This document shows positions 42,247 to 50,448 of a stretch of DNA of 64,000 nucleotides, piece by piece. Below the pieces are notes generated by a model. That model was not told where the DNA came from. It searched no databases and saw only the letters and a program-made list of their open reading frames with translations. This stretch comes from Saccharomonospora glauca K62 (GTDB taxonomy: Bacteria; Actinomycetota; Actinomycetes; Mycobacteriales; Pseudonocardiaceae), in contig NZ_CM001484.1 of the NCBI RefSeq assembly GCF_000243395.2, positions 4,295,450 to 4,359,449 of the forward strand. The letters are read 5' to 3'. Position 1 is the stretch's first letter. Every line of letters starts with the position of its first letter. Position numbers and translations under genes: made by a program.

Positions 42247-43830
42247 GTGGGTAGCAAGGGTTCCTTGGCCAGGCAACTCCTCGGGTGGCACCTGTCGCTG
42301 GTGTTCGCGCTGCTCGGCTGCGTCACCGTGTACTCGGTGATCCAGTCGAAACACAACTTCACCGAGGACGAGGGCCGGGCGTTGTTGTCCGTGGCGGAGA
42401 GCGTGGCGGCGACACCGGGCGTACGGGTGAGCCTCGCCGACCCCGTGAACCGCGACCCGTTGTCGATCTTCGCCGAGAGCGCCCGGAGCCTGTCCGGGGC
42501 GGACTTCGTCACCGTCGCGGGCCCCGACCGGACCGTGCTCGCCTCACCCGACCCCTCCCAACGGGGGAACCCGCTGCCGCTCGGCGAGAGCACGGTGACC
42601 TCCGGACATGCGTGGGTGGGCGAGGTGAACGGCTCCCTCGTCGCACACGTGCCCGTGTTCGGGGAGCGGGGCGACATGCTCGGAATCGTCGCCGCGGGCA
42701 AGGCCGAACCCGGCTTCTTCGCGGGCATCACCAACCGGCCCGCCGACGCCCTCGCCCTGCTCGGCATCGCCCTCGTGCTGGGGGTGACGGGATCACTGCT
42801 GCTCGCGTGGCGGGTGAAACGGCAGACCCTCGGCCTCGAACCGCGGGAGATCACCGGTCTCGTGGAACACCGCGAGGCACTCCTGCACGGCATCAAGGAA
42901 GGCGTGGTGGGGCTCGACCAGCAACACCGCATCACGCTCGTCAACGACCACGCGCGGGAGCTGCTCGCACTACCCGACGACTGTGTCGGCACCGCCGTCG
43001 ACGACCTCGACATCAGCGGCCGGCTCCGCGACGTGCTCACCGGGCGGACGGACGGCGCCGACCAGATCGTGCTGCGGGCGGGCCGGGTGCTCGTGCTCAA
43101 CCGCATGCCGGTGTCACGCGGCGGACGCAGACTCGGCGCGGTGGTCACCCTCCGCGACCGCACCGAGCTCGTGACCCTGCGGGAGGAGCTGGCCGCCACT
43201 TCGCGCACCACCGACACACTGCGTGCTCAGGCACACGAGTTCTCCAACCGCCTGCACACCATCGCCGGACTCATCGAACTCGGCGAGTACGACGAGGTGC
43301 GCAACTACGTGAATCTCGTGAACAGGACACACGAGGAATGGCACGAACGCGTGAGCGAGCGGATCGGGGACACCGCCGTCGCCGCGCTGCTCATCGCCAA
43401 GTCGAGCCTGGCCGCCGAACAGGGCACGGGCCTGCGGCTGGCCGACGAGAGCCACCTGTCGGAGACCGACGACCGCATGTCGGCCGACCTCGTGACGGTG
43501 GTGGGAAACCTCGTCGACAACGCCCTCGACGCCGTGCGCGGCGCGCCCGACGCCTGGGTCGAAGTGGACATTCGCGAGCGGAGCTCGGCCGTCACGGTGG
43601 TGGTGCGCGACTCCGGACCCGGCGTCGCGCCGGAGATCGCCACCGAGGTGTTCGCGCACGGATTCACCACGAAAGCCGCCGAACACGGAGGACAACGTGG
43701 CCTGGGGCTGGCGCTCACCCGGCAGGCGTGCCGTCGTCGGGGCGGGCACGTCGAACTACGAAACGACGGTGGCGCGGTGTTCACAGCGGTCTTGCCCTAC
43801 GCCACGGCAGCGGAGAAGGTATCCCCGTGA
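42247..43830 (+). CDS. DcuS/CitA-family sensor histidine kinase
   Basis: 527 residues. CATAGT (42235-42240) ends 6 nt before GTG 42247, a leaderless start; the frame remains open 279 bp further upstream but that would cover the promoter. TM1 SLVFALLGCVTVYSVI, an external PASTA-free PDC/CitA-like sensor (residues about 40-170), TM2 ALALLGIALVLGVTGSLLLA, a cytoplasmic PAS domain, then H region ALRAQAHEFSNRLHTIAGLIELG with the phospho-His in HEFSNRLH, and HATPase (VVGNLVDNALDAV, DSGPGV, GQRGLGLALTRQ). Likely controls tctCBA. Confidence 0.9.
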   Translation: MGSKGSLARQLLGWHLSLVFALLGCVTVYSVIQSKHNFTEDEGRALLSVAESVAATPGVRVSLADPVNRDPLSIFAESARSLSGADFVTVAGPDRTVLASPDPSQRGNPLPLGESTVTSGHAWVGEVNGSLVAHVPVFGERGDMLGIVAAGKAEPGFFAGITNRPADALALLGIALVLGVTGSLLLAWRVKRQTLGLEPREITGLVEHREALLHGIKEGVVGLDQQHRITLVNDHARELLALPDDCVGTAVDDLDISGRLRDVLTGRTDGADQIVLRAGRVLVLNRMPVSRGGRRLGAVVTLRDRTELVTLREELAATSRTTDTLRAQAHEFSNRLHTIAGLIELGEYDEVRNYVNLVNRTHEEWHERVSERIGDTAVAALLIAKSSLAAEQGTGLRLADESHLSETDDRMSADLVTVVGNLVDNALDAVRGAPDAWVEVDIRERSSAVTVVVRDSGPGVAPEIATEVFAHGFTTKAAEHGGQRGLGLALTRQACRRRGGHVELRNDGGAVFTAVLPYATAAEKVSP

Positions 43831-44165
43831 TCCGCGTACTGGTGGTCGACGACGACTTCATGGTGGCGAAGGTGCACAGCGGATACGTCGACCGCACGCC
43901 GAACTTCACCGTGTTCGGAAGCCGGCGTCCGGGCACGGCGCCCCTGCCCAAGGGGCTCACCGAGCAGACGGCGGAGCTGGTGAAAGCCGCTCTGACCGAC
44001 CACCCGGAGGGGCTTTCGGCCATGGAGTGCGCGCACGCCACGAGCTTGTCCCGGCCGAGCGCGAGACGGTATCTGGAGCACTTCGTCGAAACCGGCCGGG
44101 CGGAGGTGCGACTGCGTTACGGCAACACCGGTCGTCCCGAGCGGCAGTACCACTGGCGAGGCTGA
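43827..44165 (+). CDS. CitB/DcuR-type response regulator with most of the receiver deleted
   Basis: 112 residues from GTG 43827 (GTGA overlap with the kinase stop); normal relatives have about 220-230. Residues 1-30 are a proper receiver start (VLVVDDDFMVAKVHSGYVDR) and residues about 31-112 are the normal C-terminal output region (PLPKGLTEQTAELVKAAL, GLSRPSARRYL-like LSRPSARRYLEHFVETG, RPERQYHWRG). The central receiver part is missing, including the phospho-acceptor Asp and the conserved Thr/Lys. The join near codon 31 is in frame. It either cannot be phosphorylated or is a decayed gene; the helix-turn-helix could still bind DNA. Confidence 0.75.
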   Translation: MIRVLVVDDDFMVAKVHSGYVDRTPNFTVFGSRRPGTAPLPKGLTEQTAELVKAALTDHPEGLSAMECAHATSLSRPSARRYLEHFVETGRAEVRLRYGNTGRPERQYHWRG

Positions 44166-44181
44166 GCGAGACGTCGCGGTG

Positions 44182-44898
44182 TCAGCGCTCGTACAGGGCG
44201 GCCTCGTTGGGCGCCCGCGGCCCCTCCGGAGGAGGCACCACGGTGTATCCCAGGCTTCCGAGCACCGCGGCCGCCGTGTCGGGTGAGTCGCGGACCACGG
44301 CGCGGGTCTGCAACAGCCGCCAGCGGCGTCGGCCGCTCCTCACTGCGGCTTCCCAGCCGGGGCAGGCGTCGAAGTTGAACTCCCTCAGCAGCATTTCGAG
44401 GAAGTCCTCCAGACACGGCCGATACCGCGTACCGCCGACGGGGATGTGCACTTGCGACAACAGTCCCTTGTGCTTCGGATTGCAGCGCGCGAGCAGCACG
44501 GAGGCGGCTCCCCGCTCGGCGTGCACGTTCCAGTGAGCGGCGGGCACGCTGCGAGCGTCGTGGAGATAGTCCAGCCGCAACAGCGGGGTGCCTTCCTGAA
44601 GCGACCTCACCTCGAAGCTCGACTTACGCACGGCGAGGTGGGAATCGGCGTGGTCGGGAGCGCACCAGTAGTACAGGTTCAGATCGGCCACGTGGGCGCC
44701 GTCGTGAAGGAGCCGGATGCTCTGGGACTTCTCGGCGCTGCCGGGTCGGATGACCCGCCATTCCCGCTTCCGGATCACCTTCAGACGCCGTTCCTCGGGG
44801 TCCGCCTCCCGGAACGGCGGAAGCACGGAGTCGAGCAGGTCTTGGATCTGTTGGGCGAAATCGGTCGTGGCGTGGTCGAGATCGAAGGACACGCTCAC
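44182..44898 (-). CDS. Conserved hypothetical protein
   Basis: 238 residues, no signal peptide or helix. Features seen are LKVIRKREWRVIRPGSAEKSQ, a mid region LYYWCAPDHADSHLAVRKSSFEVR, HWNVHAERGAASVLLARCNPKHKGL, and a C-terminal basic segment. I do not recognise the family. Its ATG overlaps the stop of a 60-residue protein gene by 4 bp (ATGA), so the two act as a pair. Possibly a two-gene toxin-antitoxin-like or partner unit, but nothing direct supports that. Confidence 0.65.
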   Translation of the reverse strand: MSVSFDLDHATTDFAQQIQDLLDSVLPPFREADPEERRLKVIRKREWRVIRPGSAEKSQSIRLLHDGAHVADLNLYYWCAPDHADSHLAVRKSSFEVRSLQEGTPLLRLDYLHDARSVPAAHWNVHAERGAASVLLARCNPKHKGLLSQVHIPVGGTRYRPCLEDFLEMLLREFNFDACPGWEAAVRSGRRRWRLLQTRAVVRDSPDTAAAVLGSLGYTVVPPPEGPRAPNEAALYER

Positions 44899-45077
44899 TC
44901 GCCGAGCAGGAACGAGATCTCGTCGAGCCGCTGAAGCGCGTCGCGTTCCTCGGAAGTGGCGACCTCGCTGCGCACGCGCTCACGCAACTCCTCGGGCGTG
45001 AGCCGCAACCGCTGCAACAGCACTTCACGACTACGGAGTAGTTCCTCGGTAGTCACATCGATCACGGCCACCGTCAT
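44895..45077 (-). CDS. 60-residue helical protein coupled to a hypothetical gene
   Basis: 60 residues from ATG 45077, chosen for the strong GGGGAGG site 5 nt upstream. TTEELLRSREVLLQRLRLTPEELRERV and SEERDALQRLDEISFLLGE (segments) are charged amphipathic helices. Small size, helical charge pattern and translational coupling to a larger downstream gene recall antitoxin-type organisation, but no known antitoxin signature is seen. Confidence 0.6.
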   Translation of the reverse strand: MTVAVIDVTTEELLRSREVLLQRLRLTPEELRERVRSEVATSEERDALQRLDEISFLLGE

Positions 45078-45231
45078 TTTCGCCTCCCCTCGCGAGTTCA
45101 TTGTCCCCCACCCAGCGACAGGTTCGAGGCACTCTCAGCCACTTCAGTACCCGATTGGGCGAAGCCCGAACCTCTGGCCAGGCGTTTCTGCCCACCCCGA
45201 AGGAAATCCATTCGAACAGGTGTACGAATCA

Positions 45232-45387
45232 CCGTGTCCGCAAGTTACGCACGCGTGTCCTCAATCTGCGAACGCGTGTTCGCACTTCTCGTACGGGAGC
45301 CCCGGCGACACCTGGGGTTCGGGGGTCCCTGAAGTGCGAACACGCGTGCATAACCTGCGGACACGCGTGCACAGGCTGAGGACACGG
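45232..45387. repeat. 57-bp imperfect inverted repeat built from 21-bp tandem units
   Basis: Left arm 45232-45288 and right arm 45331-45387 are imperfect reverse complements of equal length around a 42-bp spacer that itself can form AGCCCC / GGGGTT. Each arm consists of about 2.5 tandem units of 21 bp related to GCGAACACGCGTGCATAACCT; the core GACACGCGTGC recurs in each. The element ends 4 bp before the purM stop codon and fills the 313-bp gap between purM and the 60-residue gene. It could be a purM terminator or a dispersed intergenic repeat. Confidence 0.8.
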
Positions 45388-45390
45388 CGG

Positions 45391-46461
45391 TCAGAAGCGG
45401 GGGTGGTCTCCCGTGAGCGTGACGCGCGGGCCGTCCGGGTCGTCGGACGGGCGAACCTCGCCCAGCACCCACGCGGGCAAGTGCCTCGCGGTGAGCAGCG
45501 CCAACGCCCGATCCACGTCCTCCGGCGACACGACGACCACCATGCCGACGCCCATGTTGAACGTGCGCTCCATCTCGTCGCGCTCGACCCGACCGCGCTG
45601 CGCGATCACCGCGAACACCGGGTCGGGCGTCCAAGTGTTCCGTTCGAGCTGGGCGACGACGCCGTGGGGCAGCACCCGCGCGAGGTTCGCCTGCAACCCA
45701 CCCCCCGTGATGTGCGCGAACGTGCGCACCTCGGTCTCGGCCACGAGGGCGAGGCAGTCTTTCGCGTAGATCCGGGTGGGTTCGAGCAGCTCCTCGCCGA
45801 GCGTGCGGCCGAACTCCTCGACGTGCCCCTCCAACGGCATGCGCGCGATGTCGAGCAGCACGTGCCGGGCGAGCGAGTACCCGTTGGAGTGCAGGCCCGT
45901 GGAGGCGAGCCCGATCACGACGTCCCCCGGCCGCACCAGGTCCGGCCCGAGCACGGCCGACGCCTCGACCACGCCGACGCCGGTGGCGGACACGTCGTAG
46001 TCGTGCTCGCCCATCATGCCGGGGTGCTCCGCGGTCTCCCCGCCGAGCAGCGCGCACCCGGCGCGCACGCAGCCTTCCGCGATCCCCGAGACGATCGCCT
46101 CGATCTTTTCGGGGATCACCTTGCCGACCGCGATGTAGTCCTGCAGGAACAGCGGCTCCGCGCCGGTCACCACGAGGTCGTCCACCACCATCGCCACGAG
46201 GTCGATGCCGATGGTGTCGTGCTTGTCCAGCGCCTGCGCCACCGCGATCTTGGTGCCGACCCCGTCGGTGGAGGAGGCGAGCAGTGGTTCGGTCCACCGT
46301 CCCGTCTTGAGCGCGAACAGCCCGGCGAAACCACCGACACCGCCCACCACCTCGGGCCGCGACGCCCGCGCGGCATGGGGTTTGAGCAGCTCGACGGCTT
46401 TATCGCCTGCGTCGATGTCAACACCGGCGGCGGCGTACGTGGCGCGCGCGGACTCGCTCAC
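45391..46461 (-). CDS. purM: Phosphoribosylformylglycinamidine cyclo-ligase (AIR synthetase)
   Basis: 356 residues from GTG 46461 with GGATGGAG upstream. TYAAAGVDIDAGDKAVELLKP, SSTDGVGTKIAVAQALDKHDTIG, GGETAEHPGMM, GLASTGLHSNGYSLAR and AHITGGGLQANLARVLP are the family motifs. Converts FGAM to AIR with ATP, step 5 of purine synthesis. 30 bp downstream of purF, same operon. Confidence 0.96.
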   Translation of the reverse strand: MSESARATYAAAGVDIDAGDKAVELLKPHAARASRPEVVGGVGGFAGLFALKTGRWTEPLLASSTDGVGTKIAVAQALDKHDTIGIDLVAMVVDDLVVTGAEPLFLQDYIAVGKVIPEKIEAIVSGIAEGCVRAGCALLGGETAEHPGMMGEHDYDVSATGVGVVEASAVLGPDLVRPGDVVIGLASTGLHSNGYSLARHVLLDIARMPLEGHVEEFGRTLGEELLEPTRIYAKDCLALVAETEVRTFAHITGGGLQANLARVLPHGVVAQLERNTWTPDPVFAVIAQRGRVERDEMERTFNMGVGMVVVVSPEDVDRALALLTARHLPAWVLGEVRPSDDPDGPRVTLTGDHPRF

Positions 46462-46491
46462 GAAAGCGGCTCCATCCTCATTCCGTAACGA

Positions 46492-48042
46492 CTAGGGACG
46501 CCGAACGGCATCCTCGGCACCGTACCCCGAGGCCGAGGTGGGTAACTGACTCGGCTTGTCCCCCCAGCTCTCCTCGGAGTCGTCGGAGGAGCCGAGGTTC
46601 TCCAGCAGATGCTTGCCGATCAGTTCCTCGTCGGGGAGCGGGATCGGGTACTTGCCGTCGAAGCAGGCGGTGCACAGCCGGGACACGGGCTGCTCGGACG
46701 CGGCCACGAGGCTGTCCAACGAGACGTATCCGAGCGAGTCGGCCCCGATCGAACGGCGGATGCCGTCGAGATCGGCCCCGTTGGCCACGAGTTCGGCCCG
46801 CGAGGCGAAGTCGATTCCGTAGAAGCAGGGCCAGCGAACGGGCGGCGAGGCGATGCGGACGTGTACCTCGACGGCTCCCGCCTCGCGCAGCATCCGCACG
46901 AGCGCGCGCTGCGTGTTCCCCCGCACGATGGAGTCGTCCACCACGACCAGCCGCTTGCCGCGGATGACCTCGCGCAACGGGTTGAGCTTCAGCCGAATGC
47001 CCAGTTGGCGAATGGTCTGGGAAGGCTGGATGAAGGTGCGCCCGACATAGCTGTTCTTCACCAACCCCGAGCCGTACGGGATGCCCGACGCCTGTGCGTA
47101 GCCGATGGCGGCCGGGGTGCCCGACTCGGGCACGGGGATGACCAGGTCCGCGTCCGCGGGGTGTTCGCGCGCCAGCCTGCGGCCGATCTCGACGCGGGTG
47201 GCGTGCACACTGCGTCCCGCGATCACCGTGTCGGGGCGAGCCAGGTAGACGTACTCGAAGACGCAGCCCTTGGGCTCGGGGACGGCGAACCGGGAGGACC
47301 GGATGCCGTCCGCGTCGATGGCGATGAGCTCGCCGGGCTCGACCTCGCGCACGACGGACGCGCCGATGATGTCCAGTGCCGCGGTCTCGCTCGCCACCAC
47401 CCAGCCGCGTTCGAGCCTGCCGAGCACGAGTGGCCGGATACCGTGCGGGTCACGAGCGGCGTAGAGCGTGTTCTCATCGGCGAACACGAGGCAGAACGCC
47501 CCCCGAACGCTCGGCAGGAGTTCGAGGGCCGCCGCCTCGATGCCGCGGTCGGCGGCGGTGTGGGCCAACAGCCCGCACAGCAGGTTGGAGTCGGTGGTCG
47601 CACCGCCGCGCTCGACGACTCCGAGTTCCCTGGCTCGTTCGTGCAGCTCGTGCGTGTTGACCAGGTTTCCGTTGTGGCCGAGGGAGATCCCCGTGTCGGC
47701 GGTGGTGGTGCGGAAGATCGGCTGGGCGTTCTCCCACGTCCCCGAGCCGGTGGTGGAGTAGCGGCAGTGGCCGACGGCGACGTGCCCCTGCAACGACGAC
47801 AGCACCTGCTCGTCGAAGACCTGGCTGACCAGGCCGAGATCCTTGAAGACGACGATCCGCTTGCCGTCGGACACCGAGATGCCCGCGGCCTCCTGACCTC
47901 GGTGCTGCAAGGCGTACAGGCCGTAGTACGCCAGCTTGGCGACATCCTCACCCGGCGCCCACACACCGAAGACGCCGCATTCCTCGCGAGGCTCCGGCTC
48001 CAGAGGTTCCGGTTCCACCTGATCCGCCCGGACCTGATCCAC
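46492..48042 (-). CDS. purF: Amidophosphoribosyltransferase
   Basis: 516 residues from GTG. A 21-residue propeptide precedes the catalytic Cys22 (EECGVFGVW), which must be exposed by cleavage. Glutaminase motif LQHRGQEAAGI, PRPP loop VVDDSIVRGNTQRA, and Cys-containing RLCTACFDGKYPIP typical of the iron-sulfur-cluster type. Commits PRPP to purine synthesis. Not leaderless: the -10-like TAGACT lies about 40 nt upstream of the GTG. Confidence 0.96.
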   Translation of the reverse strand: MDQVRADQVEPEPLEPEPREECGVFGVWAPGEDVAKLAYYGLYALQHRGQEAAGISVSDGKRIVVFKDLGLVSQVFDEQVLSSLQGHVAVGHCRYSTTGSGTWENAQPIFRTTTADTGISLGHNGNLVNTHELHERARELGVVERGGATTDSNLLCGLLAHTAADRGIEAAALELLPSVRGAFCLVFADENTLYAARDPHGIRPLVLGRLERGWVVASETAALDIIGASVVREVEPGELIAIDADGIRSSRFAVPEPKGCVFEYVYLARPDTVIAGRSVHATRVEIGRRLAREHPADADLVIPVPESGTPAAIGYAQASGIPYGSGLVKNSYVGRTFIQPSQTIRQLGIRLKLNPLREVIRGKRLVVVDDSIVRGNTQRALVRMLREAGAVEVHVRIASPPVRWPCFYGIDFASRAELVANGADLDGIRRSIGADSLGYVSLDSLVAASEQPVSRLCTACFDGKYPIPLPDEELIGKHLLENLGSSDDSEESWGDKPSQLPTSASGYGAEDAVRRP

Positions 48043-48125
48043 GAAGAGGCTCCCTACGTTGAGAACGGGCCGCCCCTAGTCTAGGCACGAAAGCCAGAGG
48101 GGCGACCCGTCCCGTGATCTGGAGC

Positions 48126-48542
48126 TCATGCGGTGGCACGAAGCCACTTGGCCCGGCCGCGGGGACCGCTGACCCAGCAACCCCGCCCGGTCGCACCGCG
48201 GGAAAGCGATTGCGACGCGGAGCTGTCGGGCAGTTCGAGCAGCGCGTCGACCACCTCTCGAATGTGGCCTTCCCGCCGCCACAGCAGCGTGGTGGGCGCG
48301 AGGACGTCGACCTCGTCGGCGGGCATCCGCATGGCCGTGACCTCGTCCTCGGCGTCGAGCCGGACGACGTCGACCACGGTGCCGTGCACCCGGACCCCGA
48401 CGACGCTGATGATCTCGCCCTGCGCGTCGCGCGGGTGCACGAACTTGTATCCCCGCTCGATGAGCCTGCCGAGCGCGTTCTCCACCTCGGCGGCCGCCGC
48501 GTCCTCGGGCGTTCCGGCGTCGATCTCAGCGGGCGAGGTCAT
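48126..48542 (-). CDS. Conserved hypothetical protein in the DUF397 operon
   Basis: 138 residues from ATG 48542 (an ATG at 48554 is also in frame). Soluble; AAAEVENALGRLIERGYKFVHPRDAQGEII and VVRLDAEDEVTAMRMPADEVD (segments) suggest a small alpha/beta domain. Overlaps the DUF397 gene by 17 bp, so cotranscribed with it. C-terminal basic tail. Family not recognised. Confidence 0.6.
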   Translation of the reverse strand: MTSPAEIDAGTPEDAAAAEVENALGRLIERGYKFVHPRDAQGEIISVVGVRVHGTVVDVVRLDAEDEVTAMRMPADEVDVLAPTTLLWRREGHIREVVDALLELPDSSASQSLSRGATGRGCWVSGPRGRAKWLRATA

Positions 48543-48774
48543 CGAACTCACCATCCTTGGCCCCCGCGAGGAACGCGGCGATCTCGGCCTTCGTGTAGAC
48601 CAGCGCCGGGCCGTGCGGATCACGGGAATTACGGACGGCCACGTCTCCCGAGGCTAGGCGAGCGACCTCCACACAGTTGCCCATGGAGCCGCTGTGGGAG
48701 CTCTTGCGCCAGGTCACGTCCGTCAGAGAACCGGCGGAGACGGCCGCGCCCCCACTGCTGATCGCCCTGTCCAT
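48526..48774 (-). CDS. DUF397 domain protein
   Basis: 82 residues from ATG 48774. LTDVTWRKSSHSGSMGNCVEVARL, VAVRNSRDPHGPALVYTKAEIAAFL (quoted in part) is the DUF397 signature. These proteins are nearly always next to XRE/DUF5753 regulators in actinobacteria and affect differentiation (whiJ-like loci); several authors propose antagonism between the two partners. The XRE gene is 218 bp upstream. Confidence 0.92.
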   Translation of the reverse strand: MDRAISSGGAAVSAGSLTDVTWRKSSHSGSMGNCVEVARLASGDVAVRNSRDPHGPALVYTKAEIAAFLAGAKDGEFDDLAR

Positions 48775-48811
48775 GATCCTCACCTTCCCGACTGAAAACC
48801 CTTCGGAGGAT

Positions 48812-48885
48812 GCATCTGCACGTGCATTTGGTTGTGCACGCACGGTAACACCCTCGCCTGCAGGTGTGAATGCACGTGCAGATGC
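48812..48885. promoter_or_regulatory. Palindrome array upstream of the DUF397 gene
   Basis: GCATCTGCACGTGCATT (48812-48828) recurs as its exact reverse complement at 48869-48885. Each arm holds the 10-bp palindrome TGCACGTGCA (48817-48826 and 48871-48880), and a related GTGCAC lies between them at 48834-48839. The array sits 38-111 bp before the DUF397 start and after the XRE gene. A likely operator for the XRE regulator; binding untested. Confidence 0.6.
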
Positions 48886-48991
48886 GCGAGCGGCAAGATT
48901 AATCACATAGTGACATGGATCACTTTGGGCAACCTTTCCGCAGTTCAGCACGCAAGTTGATCACCTGCGGAAATATGAACGCAAAAGTAGG

Positions 48992-49867
48992 TCAGCTCTC
49001 GGAGAGGACCTTGGAGATCAACTGTCGGGACCGTTCCGGGGTCTCGGCGTCCAGGGCGAGCCGATCGAGCGACCTCCCGATCAGCTCGATCTCGTCCGGC
49101 CGCTCCAGGTAGATGCCACCCGCGATGTGGTCGACGTAGCCGATGTTGGGCAGCTCCGGCTGCGCGAAACGCAGGAGGGTGAACGGGCCGTCGGCGGCGT
49201 ACCCGCTGCGGTCGTACGGGACCACCTGCACCGTGATGTTCGGCAACGTGGTCGCCTCCAGCAGCCGCTTGAGCTGCTCCCGGTGCACCTTCCGACCACC
49301 AACGGGGCGGCGGAGCACCGATTCGTCGAGCACCACCCACAACCTCGGCGCGTCGGGCCGCAGCAGCAGCCGCTGGCGCCGCATCCGCAGCGCGACCCTC
49401 GACTCGGCCTCCTCGCTCGCCGCGTCGGGGACGCCGTGCGTGATCACCGCCCGCGCGTAGTCCTCGGTCTGCAACAGGCCCGGCACGAACTGCAGCTCGT
49501 AGGTCTGGATGCGCGAGGCCGCCTCCTCCAGGCCGAGGAACGGCTCGAACCACTTGGGCGTGTAGTCGTTGAACTTCTGCCACCAGCCGGGCTGGTTGGC
49601 CTCCCTGGCCATTTCGAGCAGCACGTCGCGCTCGCTCGAGTCCGTGACGCCGTACAACGTCAGTAGGTCGGCGACGTCCCGCTCCTTGAAGCCCACCCGA
49701 CCCAGCTCGATTCGGCTGATCTTCGACTCGGAGGCGCGGATGTGGTAGCCCGCTTCCCCTCGGGTGAGGCCCGCCTGCTCACGCAACCGACGCAGTTGCG
49801 CACCGACGATCATTCGACGAGCGGTGGGGGTACTGGGTTCGGCCCCGGAACCGCTTCGCGCAGCCAT
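48992..49867 (-). CDS. XRE-family regulator with DUF5753 domain
   Basis: 291 residues. N-terminal helix-turn-helix (MIVGAQLRRLREQAGLTRGE, then IRASESKISRIELGRVG) followed by DUF5753 (ETYELQ-type IQTYELQFVPGLLQTEDYARA, LRMRRQRLL, VVLDESVLRRPVGG, TVQVVPYDRSGYAADGPFTLL in part). Pairs with the downstream DUF397 gene. Likely binds the TGCACGTGCA palindromes in between. Confidence 0.93.
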   Translation of the reverse strand: MAARSGSGAEPSTPTARRMIVGAQLRRLREQAGLTRGEAGYHIRASESKISRIELGRVGFKERDVADLLTLYGVTDSSERDVLLEMAREANQPGWWQKFNDYTPKWFEPFLGLEEAASRIQTYELQFVPGLLQTEDYARAVITHGVPDAASEEAESRVALRMRRQRLLLRPDAPRLWVVLDESVLRRPVGGRKVHREQLKRLLEATTLPNITVQVVPYDRSGYAADGPFTLLRFAQPELPNIGYVDHIAGGIYLERPDEIELIGRSLDRLALDAETPERSRQLISKVLSES

Positions 49868-50012
49868 TCTCGCTGTCGTTTCCTTCCCAAGTCTGCTCGT
49901 TCCGCAGGCACGGCCGGTGAATGGTATCCGGAAGAACGCACCTGATCATCGAAAGTACCGCGCGATTCGACACCGCCCCAACCGTCACGGCGAGGTTTCG
50001 CGCACGGCGCCA

Positions 50013-50393
50013 CTACAGCCGGACGATCGGCAGCCAGCGCGAGATGTCGGCGCGTGTGCCGGACGCCGTGACCCTGCCGTCCTCCACCGCGTCGGTCCAC
50101 TCCGAACGCCCCAGGGCGAGTTCCAACCAGGTCCGGGGGTCCGTCTCCACGACGTTCGGGGGCGTACCGCGCGTGTGGCGGAGGCCGGCCACGCACTGGA
50201 CGGCCGCGAACGGAGGGACCCGCACCTCGACGCTGCGACCGGGAGCCACGGAGGCGAGCGTCCGCAAGCTCAACCGGACGGCCTTCGCCAACTCCGCCCG
50301 CGCGGGCTCGGGCTCCTCACCGTCGAGCCACGGAACCACGGCCTCGCACGCGGCACGCAACTCGCCGGGATCAATCAAGCGTGAAGACGGCAT
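50013..50393 (-). CDS. Sterol-carrier-family protein
   Basis: 126 residues from ATG 50393; TACTGT ends 6 nt before it, so leaderless. The CVAGLRHTRGTPPNVVETDP and VTASGTRADISRWLPI motifs are those of the actinobacterial sterol carrier family protein normally found beside purF. Small soluble SCP2-like fold; ligand unknown. Confidence 0.85.
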   Translation of the reverse strand: MPSSRLIDPGELRAACEAVVPWLDGEEPEPARAELAKAVRLSLRTLASVAPGRSVEVRVPPFAAVQCVAGLRHTRGTPPNVVETDPRTWLELALGRSEWTDAVEDGRVTASGTRADISRWLPIVRL

Positions 50394-50448
50394 GTTCCCA
50401 CAGTAAGCTGGTGATAACTGCCGGCACGGACACCACCTGGGGAAGTAC

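Noticed and set aside
45220-45400. CRISPR-like appearance of repeated 21-bp units
   Set aside because: Units are directly abutting with no spacers, they change orientation at the centre, and no cas gene is present. It is an inverted repeat, not a CRISPR array.
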